A stretch of DNA of 55,875 nt from Planctomycetota bacterium (lineage in GTDB: Bacteria; Planctomycetota; JAJSAM01; JAJVHW01). Below are positions 1-9,452 of the stretch, piece by piece. The notes below the pieces were generated by a model. The model was not told where the DNA came from. It made no database searches and was given only the letters and a program-made list of their open reading frames with translations. Within the stretch, counting starts at the first letter, position 1; each line of letters starts with the position of its first letter. A program made the position numbers and the translations under genes. The DNA lies in contig JAJFFG010000096.1 of assembly GCA_021776825.1 (NCBI GenBank), positions 1 through 55,875 on the forward strand, given 5' to 3'.

Positions 1-124
1 GTTGTCCCCGGAGCTTCGCCCCGGACCGTCGCCGGTCCCAGGCGTCCAGGTAGCTACCGTGATGAACCATCAACTTCACGGGCAGAACTTCCATCTGCTG
101 GATGCGTGCACCCTCGTGGCGCAC
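1..124 (-). CDS. Possible 5' end of an unrecognised gene, cut by the window edge
   Basis: After the htpG stop codon the minus strand stays open to the edge of the window. A GTG at 122-124 lies 13 bases after that stop, and an in-frame ATG lies at 92-94. The reading contains MEVLPVKLMVHHGSYLDAW and gives 41 codons before the edge. I recognise no family and see no clear ribosome binding site. The position would fit a gene following htpG, but so short an open frame could be chance in high-GC DNA. Confidence 0.3.
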   Translation of the reverse strand, partial: MRHEGARIQQMEVLPVKLMVHHGSYLDAWDRRRSGAKLRGQ

Positions 125-137
125 TGAACGATGCGGG

Positions 138-2126
138 TTAGCCCGCGGCCTGCTGCAGCAGTCCGGTGATGCGACGCGCAAACCCGGCCGGATCGCTCGG
201 CGGGCTGCCCTCGGCAATCAGCGCCTGGTCGTAAAGCAGTTTCGTCCACTCCTCGACGCGCTCGCCTTCGTCGTCGGACGCGGCGAACCCAAGCAGTCGC
301 TCGATCACCGGGTGACTCGGGTTGATCTCGAGGATGCGCTTCTGATCCGGCATGTCCTGCTGCTGCGCGCGGAGCAGGCGCTCGATGTGCGGGCTGATAC
401 CACTCGCGTCCGCCACGAGACAGGCCGGCGAGTCCGTGAGGCGCGATGTCGCCCGCACTTCGCTCACATCGTTGACCAGGACGCCCTTCATCTTCTCGAT
501 CAGCGGCTCGACCGCGTTCGACTGCTCCTCGCGCTGCTCTTTCTCCTCGTCCGACTCCGGCAGCTCGAGGGCGCCCTTGGCCGCAGAGACGAGCTTCTTG
601 TCCTCGAACTCGGTGAACGACGTGACGATCCACTCGTCGACCGGGTCGGTCATGTAGAGCACCTCGAAGCCGTGCTTGCGCAGCGACTCCAGGTGCGGGC
701 TGCTCGCGGCGGCGGCACGCGACGCTGCGTTCAGGTAGTAGATGTCGGTCTGCCCCTCCGGCATGCGCTCGACGTACTGCGTCAGCGAGGTCAAGCCCTC
801 GTCGGCCGAGCTGTCGAACCGCAGGAGCTTCGACAGCTGATCGCGGTGCGCTGCGTCGAAGTGCATGCCCTCCTTCAGCACGTGGCCGAAGGCCTTCCAG
901 AAGGTGTCGTAGCGACGCTCGCCGCCCTCCTTCTTGGGTTCCTCTTCCGTACCCTCCGCCGCGTCCTCTTCCGACGCGTCCTCCGCTGCTGGCGCCGCGT
1001 CCTCGCCGGCCATCTCCTCCAGCATCTTGAACACGTGACGCACGACCTGCTTGCGGATCGCCGCGGTCGTCTTGTCCTTCTGGAGGAACTCGCGCGAGAC
1101 GTTCAGAGGCAGGTCCTCGGAGTCGACGACACCGCGGACGAAGCGCATCCACTCCGGCAGGAGCTCCTCGCAGTCGTCCATGATGAAGACGCGCTTCACG
1201 AACAGCCGGATGCCACGCCGCTGCCGCGCCATCAGATCGGGTGGCTGGCGGGTGGGGATGAACAGCATCCCGGCGAGCTCGTGCATGCCCTCCACTTTGA
1301 AGTGCGTGTGCGAGATCGGCGGCTCCCAGTCATGCGTGAGGTGCTTGTAGAACTCGTTCACCTGCTCATCGGTGACGTCGGACTTCGAACGCGTCCAGAG
1401 TGCCGCACCACGATTGACCTGCTCCCACTCGATGACCGTCTCGGTCTCGGAGCCGTCGTCCTCCGGGTCGGTCGGCTTCTCGCGCTGAACACGGAGCCGG
1501 ATGGGGTGCCGCACGTAGTCGGAGTACTTGCAGACGAGCTCGCGCAGCGACCATTCGCGCAGGAAGTCGTCCATCTCCTCGTCCTTGCGCAGGTGCAGGA
1601 CGACGTCGGTGCCGCGCGCATCGCGCTCGACCTCTTCCACCGTGAACGTGCCGTCTGCCGCGCTCGTCCAGCGCCACGCCTGCTCCGCGCCCGCGGCGCG
1701 CGACACGACCTCGACCTGCTCGGCGACGAGGAACGCCGAGTAGAACCCGACGCCGAACTGGCCGATCAACGAGAGATCCTTGCCGGTGTCGCCGGACATC
1801 GACTCGACGAGCGACTTGCTGCCCGAGTGCGCGATCGTGCCCAGGTTCTCGACGAGCTCCTCGCGCGTCATGCCCACACCGGTATCGGTGATCGTCAGCG
1901 TGCGCGCGTCCGAGTCCGGGACGACGTCGATCTTCAGCTCGGTCTGATCACCCATGACCTCCGGCTCCGTCAGCACGCGGAACGAGAGATGGTCCAGGGC
2001 ATCGCTGGCGTTGCTCACGAGCTCGCGGAGGAAGACCTCGCGGTGCGTGTAGAGCGAGTTGACGACCAGGGAGAGGACCTGGTTGACATCTGCCTGGAAC
2101 GTGTGCTTCTCGGCCTGCTGCGTCAT
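138..2126 (-). CDS. htpG: Chaperone HtpG (bacterial Hsp90)
   Basis: ATP-dependent cytosolic chaperone that works with the DnaK system in late client folding. The 662-residue product has the Hsp90 N-terminal GHKL ATPase domain: LYTHREVFLRELVSNASDAL near residues 25-45, DTGVGM near 100, and GQFGVGFYSAF near 140. The middle domain has the typical RGVVDSEDLPLNVSRE stretch, and an acidic Glu/Ala-rich insert follows near residues 380-410. I chose the ATG at 2126 because the protein then begins MTQQAEKHTFQADV, as in the family, and AGAGGAG lies about 8 bases upstream. The open frame extends 60 codons further but that part has no Hsp90 similarity. No CIRCE element is visible. dnaK lies about 45 kb away in this window. 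Confidence 0.97.
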   Translation of the reverse strand: MTQQAEKHTFQADVNQVLSLVVNSLYTHREVFLRELVSNASDALDHLSFRVLTEPEVMGDQTELKIDVVPDSDARTLTITDTGVGMTREELVENLGTIAHSGSKSLVESMSGDTGKDLSLIGQFGVGFYSAFLVAEQVEVVSRAAGAEQAWRWTSAADGTFTVEEVERDARGTDVVLHLRKDEEMDDFLREWSLRELVCKYSDYVRHPIRLRVQREKPTDPEDDGSETETVIEWEQVNRGAALWTRSKSDVTDEQVNEFYKHLTHDWEPPISHTHFKVEGMHELAGMLFIPTRQPPDLMARQRRGIRLFVKRVFIMDDCEELLPEWMRFVRGVVDSEDLPLNVSREFLQKDKTTAAIRKQVVRHVFKMLEEMAGEDAAPAAEDASEEDAAEGTEEEPKKEGGERRYDTFWKAFGHVLKEGMHFDAAHRDQLSKLLRFDSSADEGLTSLTQYVERMPEGQTDIYYLNAASRAAAASSPHLESLRKHGFEVLYMTDPVDEWIVTSFTEFEDKKLVSAAKGALELPESDEEKEQREEQSNAVEPLIEKMKGVLVNDVSEVRATSRLTDSPACLVADASGISPHIERLLRAQQQDMPDQKRILEINPSHPVIERLLGFAASDDEGERVEEWTKLLYDQALIAEGSPPSDPAGFARRITGLLQQAAG

Positions 2127-2247
2127 CGGCGCACTCCTCTGGCGGGCACATCCCGGTGACGAGAACATCTGCTGGCCCGCGGTCGCGTGATTCGTCGAGG
2201 CGAGAGGAAACCACGCTAGGCGCAGCAGACGAAGCGATTCCGACGTG

Positions 2248-3231
2248 TCAGAGGGCGTCGGCGAGGACGGTCTCGATGAAGAGCAGATCGCGCAGCGCCT
2301 CGTCACAGCCGTTGCGATGCGGCGCGACGTCCCGAACGGAGCGAACGAACGCCGCGAGTTCCTCCTGCACGCCCCGCGAGGCGCCGAAGTCGACGGTGTC
2401 CACCTCGCCGTCGCGGGTCACCTCCAGGCTCGTGGAACCGACTCGCAGGGCGCCCTCCGTACCAACGACGGTGAGTTGCGCGGGCCAGGGAGCACCGGCC
2501 GCGAACGTCATCGCGAGCGTTCCCACGGCACCGTTCTCGAAGCGGAGCGAGGCCGCCACGGTGTCGCAGGGAGGCAGATCGTCGTGAACGGATCGCACGG
2601 CGGCCGTCGCTGACTCGAGTTCCCCCACAATCAGACGGAGCGCTGCCGCGAAGTGGACTCCGGCGTCGAGGAGCAGCCCGCCCGGCACCTCGCCCGTCCG
2701 ACGCCACGGCGTGCCGTGGTAGTGATGACCGGGCCGGATGGGCACGTGCGCCGCCCAATTGCAAGTCACGAGGCGCCCCAGAGCTCCGCTCGCGACGTGC
2801 TCCGCGGCCGCGATGAACGCGGGTTCGTAGCGCCAGTTCTCGGCCACCATCCAGATCTGATCGGGGTACGCGGCGTAGAACGCGACGAGCTCGCGCGCTC
2901 GGGCCGACGTCGGCGCGACCGGTTTCTCGCTCATCACGTGTTTGCCGTGAGTCAGCGCAAGTTCGACGGCGCCGGGGAGGTGCGGAATGGGAAGCACGAT
3001 CAGGACGGCATCGACGTCGTCGCGGGCCAGCGCGGCATCGACGTCGGTGACCACGTCGGGCTCGCCGGGGAGTGCCGCAGCGACGCGCTCGGCGTTCTCG
3101 CGAGTTCGGCTCATCACCACCGACACCTCGACCGCGTCTCCTTGCTCGGCGAGCGCCGGGAGGTACGCGCGGTGCACGAACACGCCAGATCCGAGCAATG
3201 CCAAGCGGACGGGTCCAGTCGATTCGTTCAT
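2248..3231 (-). CDS. Gfo/Idh/MocA-family oxidoreductase
   Basis: A 327-residue NAD(P)-dependent sugar or polyol dehydrogenase-like enzyme. The N-terminal Rossmann fold begins VRLALLGSGVFVHRAYLPAL, and the family's EKPVA motif (the lysine is usually catalytic) is in MSEKPVAPTS near residue 100. The C-terminal half is the alpha/beta substrate domain. The ATG at 3231 is preceded by AGGAG at good spacing. It is transcribed away from the deacetylase gene that starts 60 bases to its right, so the two probably share a divergent control region. The substrate cannot be told from sequence. Relatives act on inositol, glucose-6-phosphate and many other sugars. Confidence 0.92.
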   Translation of the reverse strand: MNESTGPVRLALLGSGVFVHRAYLPALAEQGDAVEVSVVMSRTRENAERVAAALPGEPDVVTDVDAALARDDVDAVLIVLPIPHLPGAVELALTHGKHVMSEKPVAPTSARARELVAFYAAYPDQIWMVAENWRYEPAFIAAAEHVASGALGRLVTCNWAAHVPIRPGHHYHGTPWRRTGEVPGGLLLDAGVHFAAALRLIVGELESATAAVRSVHDDLPPCDTVAASLRFENGAVGTLAMTFAAGAPWPAQLTVVGTEGALRVGSTSLEVTRDGEVDTVDFGASRGVQEELAAFVRSVRDVAPHRNGCDEALRDLLFIETVLADAL

Positions 3232-3291
3232 GCGGTCGGTCTCCTGGGAATCCATCGGCCGTGGGTCGCCTGTGCGCCACCCTGAATCTCC

Positions 3292-4251
<960 letters not shown>

Positions 4252-4289
4252 TCGTCGAATCCGCCAGCGAGCGCCAGCAGTTCTCCGAG

Positions 4290-4660
4290 GCGGCCGAGCA
4301 GACCCGCCGGTGGCGCATGGAGGAACCCTGCAACTGCCTCGTCACGACCCACCCCGGCCAGGCCAGTTCCACGCCCGATGGACCGAAGGCGTCCGCCAAG
4401 ATACCTGCTCGCAGATGCTCTGCGCCACCATCACCCGCGCGCTCATGGCCAGCGCAGCGCGGCCGACCGGCGTGTCCGACAACGACCTCTCCGCCAAGGC
4501 TGCCCTCCTCGCCGCCGGCGATCACCGCACACGGTGGATGCTCGACCGACCGAACGCCGAGCGCGCGCGACGACTGCTACCGCGTATCGCGAGAGCGCTC
4601 GAGCGACCGCGTCCAGGGCGCTCCTACCCGCGTAGCTCTGAGATCCGGGCGCGCCGTTCC
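4290..4660 (+). pseudogene. IS4-like transposase remnant (C-terminal part)
   Basis: Reading through a frame change gives a recognisable IS4-type transposase C-terminus: WRMEE...CLVTTHPGQ in one frame, then QFHARWTEGVRQ...MLCATITRALMA and, near the end, RPGRSYPRSS in another. IS4-family transposases commonly have WRIEEFYRCLKT...GQGQF and end with a motif like RPGRSYPR. Compared with the related copy at 7185-7449, a single G is missing near 4361, where the other copy reads GGCCAGGGCCAG. That explains the frameshift. The catalytic N-terminal part is absent, so this is a dead fragment. It begins just after the deacetylase stop codon. Confidence 0.6.
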
Positions 4661-5451
4661 TCGATCAGGCCTGGAGTGATTCGCGCTCGTCGGTTCCCAC
4701 GCTCTGTTCATCGTCTCGCCCATCAGCGGTCTGGATCCGGGCTCCGCTGCAACGGCTGAACGGGTTCGGGCGGTCCTCGTTGACGCGTCAGCTCCCGCGA
4801 CCGCGTGCCGCAGCGGGGCGCCGGGCGAGCCTCACCAGATTGGGGGTGGTGTAGTCTTCCCGGTACCCATGCTCCAATCGCTTGGCGGACTGCCGACGAG
4901 AGCGCGCCGGAAGCCCCCTATATGGGCGACGTCTGATCTGGACTTCTGCCCTTCCGCCTCCGCGCCCGCTGCACGAGACATCGGGGCGATCTCCGACTCT
5001 GGCAGGCGGGTCTTCCAGCACCTCGGTCACGCTGGTGTCTGTGTCGAGTACGTTCCTCACGCCATAACGCCAGAATTCTGGACGTGCCGCGATGCGCCGC
5101 GAGCGGAGTGTCTTCTCGCAGATCACGACCGCGTCGGCAGATTCGTGGCGCTCGACGTCGGTCGCGCCCAACTTCGCAAGATGCGGCCCCACCTGATCGA
5201 CGCATGGGGATCGGATTGACGAGGACGCCCACTAGCCCCTGTGAGTACACCGGCATCTCCGTAGGCCGGCGGGCGCGAGCGGATCACGCTACTCATCGGG
5301 AGCGCCTCGCCAGGCTCCTCCGCCTCCCGCAGGGCGTTCCGTTCGGAGCCCCTCGGCGCCGAACGACGCGACAAGGGACTGCACGGACAGCGCGGGCCCC
5401 ACGTCAGCATTGGACGCGCGAACGATACGACTGGGCAGAGGTCCGCGGACT
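4661..5451. other. Stretch without a recognised gene
   Basis: About 790 bases between the IS4-like remnant and the gene at 5452. Short open frames exist on both strands, but none resembles a known family or has a convincing ribosome binding site. The best candidate is listed separately at 4788-5192. I see no RNA gene, no tandem repeat and no clear promoter here. The stretch may be decayed coding DNA from the same mobile-element-rich region. Confidence 0.5.
4788..5192 (-). CDS. Doubtful hypothetical protein
   Basis: Open frame of 134 residues from a GTG. A central stretch (ADAVVICEKTLRSRR, then EFWRYGVRNVLDTDTS) reads like real protein rather than antisense noise, with mixed hydrophobic and charged residues. 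The C-terminal part is arginine-rich and looks like chance. In-frame stops occur 20 codons upstream, there is no good ribosome binding site, and I recognise no family. It may be part of a decayed gene. Confidence 0.2.
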   Translation of the reverse strand: MGPHLAKLGATDVERHESADAVVICEKTLRSRRIAARPEFWRYGVRNVLDTDTSVTEVLEDPPARVGDRPDVSCSGRGGGRAEVQIRRRPYRGLPARSRRQSAKRLEHGYREDYTTPNLVRLARRPAAARGRGS

Positions 5452-7056
5452 ATGACAGCGTCTCGTTCGCGAGTTCGTGCGATGCGATCGGCACTGGCCT
5501 TCGCCGCCTTGGCGTTGATCCTGTTTCTACTCGGGTTCTTCGCGGTCCGGTACTCAGCGCCGATCGCCGAGACGCCGACACCCCAGGAGGTCTCCAACTC
5601 GCCTTCCATTCCATCGGACGCGCCGGAGCGTGGCCCCCGTCGTGCGAGATCTGGCAATCTGACAGTCGGTTCCCCAACCCCTAGTGCGGTGAGTGATGCA
5701 AGCGGCCCCGGTGATGGCGAGTGGGAACTCATCGTTCGAGTGGTGAGCGATGCCGACGAACTGGCTCCAGAGTTCGACGTGGTTCTGTCAGGTGGCCGTC
5801 GAGTCGATTGGCGGTCCGTCGGTGCCGCTGGCCGGGCCGCTCCAACTCAGGATTCCGTGGCCCGCCTGACCGGTAACGGGTCGTGGTTCGGTTGTGTCGT
5901 CGCGCGAAACAAGAGCGCGATGGCAGTAAGCGACAGCCTGTGGCTGTTCCCCGGCGACTCCGTTGAAGTGACACTGACCGTCGAATGCGATGAGAAGTCG
6001 CTCGTAGGGGAGGTGTACCCGCCCATTTCGGACGGCATCGCCGTGCTAACGCCGCGGCCGTCGTCAGTGGCACACTCAGCGCACTTCGTTGCGCCGGTGG
6101 CTGCGGGGCGCTTTGTGTTCCCATGGGTTCCGAGGGATCTTCGTCGAGACGGTGCGATCCTTCGAGTGGTCCGTCACGGAAACGTACTCGGCCGATTCGA
6201 TGTGAGTCCCACAGAGGTCGCAGGTGGTGTCATTGTCCGTTCACTCGGTCAGGGCAGGCGTGTCTTGGGGCAGGTCGCAGACCGCGAGGGGAGGGGAATC
6301 GCGGGTGCCCACGTTGCGAGTTCTCTCACGATGAGCGTTGCGATTACCGATGTCGACGGGCGTTTCGAACTCGGCCCAGTAGGACCGGGAGAGTTGCAGG
6401 TGTTGGTTCGTGCGCACGGCTTCGCGGAACGCCTGATCGAGTGTGCGTCCAACTCGGACGTGGACCTTGGCGAGATTCGCTTGGGCAGCGGCAGTCCGAT
6501 CGCTGGACGTGTGATGGACCGAGCTGGGAGCCCCATCGAGGGCGCAGTCGTCGTCCGATCCATCGGTGCCATTCAAGTCGGTGCGACGCGGACGGACTCC
6601 GCTGGACGCTTTGTCTTTCCGCAGTGCAGTGATGAGCCCAACGAGTTGATCGTCCGGCCTGGGCAGGTTTCGTACGAAGATTCCCCACCGATCCTCCGAG
6701 TGCCGGGCGTTCGGCCCAGCGATTCGGAGGTCGTGGTCCGCGTTGGCGACGAGACATGTCTGTCTTTCCGCCTAGTTGACTCGGCGGGTCAACCCGTACA
6801 CGCGAGGGCAGTGGCGATCGAACTCACTCCGATGTCGGCCCCGTCGGACGCGAGGGTCGAGCGCCGAAGTGGCGGCACGTTCTCTGGAGTGTGCGTGAGT
6901 GTCGCACCTGAGCGATCGTACACGGGCGCTATCGCGGTTCATGGCTACGAGCCAGTCCCTTTCGGGCCGGTTCGTGTACCCGGCGGAGAGATTCGAAGTC
7001 TGGAAGTTGAGCTCGCTCCGCTGTCGACGCTCGTGACGAGGCGCCGCGGGGAGTGA
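5452..7056 (+). CDS. Membrane-anchored protein with carboxypeptidase-regulatory-like repeats
   Basis: A 534-residue protein from the ATG at 5452 (GAGG about 11 bases upstream); a TTG at 5410 is a weaker alternative. Residues about 10-35 are a hydrophobic signal or anchor (RSALAFAALALILFLLGFF). A Ser/Pro-rich linker follows. The rest is beta-rich, with at least two repeats of the carboxypeptidase regulatory-like (prealbumin-like) type: VADREGRGIAGAHV...TDVDGRFELGPVGPGELQVLVRA and VMDRAGSPIEGAVVV...TDSAGRFVFPQ. Such repeats sit on the cell surface or in the periplasm and bind or space other modules; no catalytic domain is visible. Codon use is unlike the neighbours, with many T- and A-ending codons. 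It lies between two IS4-like remnants, which suggests transfer. Confidence 0.8.
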   Translation: MTASRSRVRAMRSALAFAALALILFLLGFFAVRYSAPIAETPTPQEVSNSPSIPSDAPERGPRRARSGNLTVGSPTPSAVSDASGPGDGEWELIVRVVSDADELAPEFDVVLSGGRRVDWRSVGAAGRAAPTQDSVARLTGNGSWFGCVVARNKSAMAVSDSLWLFPGDSVEVTLTVECDEKSLVGEVYPPISDGIAVLTPRPSSVAHSAHFVAPVAAGRFVFPWVPRDLRRDGAILRVVRHGNVLGRFDVSPTEVAGGVIVRSLGQGRRVLGQVADREGRGIAGAHVASSLTMSVAITDVDGRFELGPVGPGELQVLVRAHGFAERLIECASNSDVDLGEIRLGSGSPIAGRVMDRAGSPIEGAVVVRSIGAIQVGATRTDSAGRFVFPQCSDEPNELIVRPGQVSYEDSPPILRVPGVRPSDSEVVVRVGDETCLSFRLVDSAGQPVHARAVAIELTPMSAPSDARVERRSGGTFSGVCVSVAPERSYTGAIAVHGYEPVPFGPVRVPGGEIRSLEVELAPLSTLVTRRRGE

Positions 7057-7115
7057 CAGGCATCTCCACGCACGAACGTCTGTCCCGTTGACGTGGCGTA
7101 GCCTCGGTGCCAGTC

Positions 7116-7133
7116 CGCCTCCGGAAGGAGGCG
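7116..7133 (+). terminator. Hairpin downstream of the regulatory-like-repeat gene
   Basis: A perfect 7-bp stem (CGCCTCC / GGAGGCG) with a GGAA loop lies 60 bases after the stop codon at 7056. No T-run follows, so it is a possible terminator or RNA end structure rather than a textbook intrinsic terminator. Confidence 0.3.
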
Positions 7134-7184
7134 AAGTAGGCCGAGCACGTGGATAGAGAGGGCGGACCTACCGGCGGAAGAGAG

Positions 7185-7449
7185 TGTTGCTCCGCTGCGC
7201 GACATCGCCCTCATCCCCGTGCGGCTCGTCCGCGCCGAGCGCCGCGACGGCGAGGCCTGGATCCTCGCGACGTCGCTGGTGCGCAAGGAGTCCACAGCGG
7301 ACAACATCACAGACGCCGACACCTGCCGCTGGCGCATCGACGAGTTCTACCGATGCCTCGTCACCACCCACGTCGGCCAGGGCCAGTTCCACACCCGATC
7401 GACCGGGGGCCTCCACCACGAGATCTCCGCACAGTGGCGGTTGGGGTGA
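7185..7449 (+). pseudogene. IS4-like transposase remnant (second copy)
   Basis: An open segment reads ...PLRDIALIPVRLVRAERRDGEAWILATSL, then CRWRIDEFYRCLVTTH and GQGQFHTRSTGGL before stopping at 7447-7449. This is the end of the catalytic core and the start of the C-terminal region of an IS4-family transposase, including the WRIDEFYR motif around the last catalytic Glu. Both ends of the protein are missing. It overlaps in content with the remnant at 4290-4660 and is clearly similar at DNA level across about 115 bases, so the two derive from related elements. Together they flank the gene at 5452-7056. Confidence 0.65.
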
Positions 7450-8303
7450 ACTGCATGTGTCGCTAGGCATCCCGACGCCTACAGAGCAGCGAGACGACGG
7501 GCTGCTGGTCAATGACCTGCAGTGTGCGCTTCGTCGAGATTGAGTGGAGCAGCCTGCATCAGTAGCGAGATCTGATCGGCGGCATTGCCGATGTCTGGAT
7601 GCTTCCAGTCCACGGGTACCGGGTTGACTACACGGCCAGGACACCTTGTGTCGCGGAGCCAGCGCTGCTGGGCTCCGATCGGGCGTCGCTGCTGCGCGCG
7701 GGAGGCCGAAGGTCGATGTGACGCCGCGTGGGCGATGCGGACCTGCTGGAGGACGTGTCGGGCGGCGATGCTCCGGCGCAGAGGCAGCTTCGGCCGGCAC
7801 AGCGCCACGGCACACGCTTCGTGTCGCGCTTCATGACGGCCGCCCGCTCGCTGCGGCTGCAGAGTCGGAACGCGCTCAAGCTCGTGGTCGAAGCACTCGA
7901 TGCCCACGCCCGCCGCCACCCGCCGCCGTCGCTCGTGCCCGCTCCTGTCATCCTGTCACCTCGCCGGACTGAGCAACGCCGCCGGGTGCGGCGCCCAGGG
8001 CGGAACGGCCGCGATCCTCGGGCTCGGACGCGCACCAGGTGTTCTCGCGGGTCACCGCCAATCCTGACTCTGAGCGCACAATCGAGCTCGCGTGGCGCGG
8101 CGCCTGGCTTCCGAGAGCCACATTCGCGGAGGAACGCGAGGAGTAGCGCGCCGCGCATCACGTCCGCTGGTGGCTCGCAGTGGCACCGTCCCAGCGCACG
8201 CTGACATGGGTCGCCGCACGCCGCGCGTAGGCGAGCGCGCGCGCGAGCGCGGGCGGGCCCTGGCTCAAGCAAGAGGGGCGCGACATCCGATCCTAGAGAG
8301 ATC
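7450..8303. other. Gene-poor stretch with decayed DNA
   Basis: About 850 bases before the secretion-type operon. An IS66-like fragment (7740-7940) is the only recognisable content. The remaining open frames are arginine-rich, start poorly and look like chance. No RNA gene or clear promoter for the operon at 8304 could be identified. Confidence 0.5.
7740..7940 (+). pseudogene. Possible IS66-like transposase C-terminal fragment
   Basis: Two frames joined by a shift near 7800 read LRRRGSFGRHSA and then GTRFVSRFMTAARSLRLQ followed by LVVEALDAHARRHPPPSLVP. IS66-family transposases commonly end with a pattern like KISFGTQSE..G.RF.ERML....TLR.Q.R....L..A..A......PSLLP. The match is by eye only and the fragment is short and frameshifted. 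Confidence 0.4.
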
Positions 8304-9452
8304 GTGTCGTCTCCCGCCCCACCGTCGCAATCTGATCCGGTCTCCGCTGTGGAGACGGTGAATCGACTGCTCTCGGCAGCCGGGGAGCGCGGGGCCAGCG
8401 ACCTGCACCTCGACCCGGCGGGCGATCACGTGCGCGTTCGGGTGCGTGTCGACGGCGTGCTCCTGCCCCACGGCGAGCTCGCCGCGGCCGAGCTGCCACG
8501 CGTCGTGGGCCGCCTGAAGGCTCTCGCCGGGCTGCTCGCGTACCGGACCGACGTCCCCCAGGAGGGACGCATCCCGGCGGACCGGTCCCCCATCGGTCTC
8601 GAGATGCGCGTGGCCACGTTCCCGGCGCTCGACGGCGAACGCGTGGCCGTGCGACTGCCCACGGGCGGAGAAGCAGCGAGCGACCTGAGCGCTCTCGGGC
8701 TGCCCCCGGCCGCGCTCGCCGGACTGCGTGACGCGCTCTGTCGCCCCGAGGGCGTCGTCCTCGTGACCGGGCCGAGCGGCTCCGGCAAGACGACGACGCT
8801 CTACGCGGCGTTGGCGGAGATCCTGTCCGCCGACATCACGCGCAGCGTCGTCACGGTCGAGGACCCCGTCGAGCGTCGGCTCTCCGGCGCGGTGCAGACC
8901 GAAGTCGCTCCAGAGCGTGGACTCGACTTCGCACGCTCGCTTCGCTCGCTCCTCCGCCAGGACCCCGACGTTCTGCTGGTTGGCGAGATCCGCGATCGTG
9001 AGACGGCGGCCATCGCTCTCGAGGCCGGCCTGACCGGACACCTCGTGCTGAGCACGATCCACGCCGGCTCGGGTCCGGCAGTCTTCACGCGCCTACTCGA
9101 AATGGGCGTCGAGCCGTTCGTCCTGACGACCGCCGTCCGTGGCGTGCTCGCCCAACGCCTCCTGCGGCGCGCCTGTCCCGCCTGCGCTGCCACAAGGTCG
9201 GTCGCCACCGGATCGGCCACCACCGGCTGCGACGCCTGCGGGGACACGGGGTATCGCGGTCGCGTCGTCGCCGCCGAGTGGGTCCCCGTCGACGATGCCC
9301 TGCGCGCCGCGATCCTCGGCCGAGCGGACGGTGGCGCCCTCGCCGATGCGTCCAAGAGCGGTGCGGTCACCACGCTCCGCGAGTCCGCTGGCGAGCTCGT
9401 GGAAGCCGGACTCACGACCCCCGAGGAGGTCCGCCGTGTCCTCGGTTCGTGA
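8304..9452 (+). CDS. GspE/PilB-family secretion or pilus assembly ATPase
   Basis: Cytoplasmic hexameric ATPase that powers pseudopilus assembly, 382 residues from a GTG. It shows the family's N-terminal half (GASDLHLDP, VRVRVDGVLLP), Walker A GPSGSGKTTT near residue 155, the Asp box VTVEDPVE, Walker B LLVGEIRDRETA and the His box STIHAGS. The zinc-binding region has CPAC and CDAC pairs (CPAC...GCDACGDTGYRG), a GspE/PilB trait not found in PilT. It lacks the N-terminal domain that makes most GspE proteins 500-570 residues long. It heads an operon: the next gene starts 17 bases before this stop. The ribosome binding site is weak (GAGAG). Confidence 0.93.
   Translation: MSSPAPPSQSDPVSAVETVNRLLSAAGERGASDLHLDPAGDHVRVRVRVDGVLLPHGELAAAELPRVVGRLKALAGLLAYRTDVPQEGRIPADRSPIGLEMRVATFPALDGERVAVRLPTGGEAASDLSALGLPPAALAGLRDALCRPEGVVLVTGPSGSGKTTTLYAALAEILSADITRSVVTVEDPVERRLSGAVQTEVAPERGLDFARSLRSLLRQDPDVLLVGEIRDRETAAIALEAGLTGHLVLSTIHAGSGPAVFTRLLEMGVEPFVLTTAVRGVLAQRLLRRACPACAATRSVATGSATTGCDACGDTGYRGRVVAAEWVPVDDALRAAILGRADGGALADASKSGAVTTLRESAGELVEAGLTTPEEVRRVLGS

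Noticed and set aside
2127..2306. Longer htpG start
   Set aside because: The extra 60 residues have no Hsp90 similarity, while the ATG at 2126 has a good ribosome binding site and a family-like N-terminus.
4661..8303. tRNA or other RNA gene in the gene-poor stretches
   Set aside because: No cloverleaf with a T-arm consensus was found on either strand by eye; a covariance-model search would be needed to be certain.
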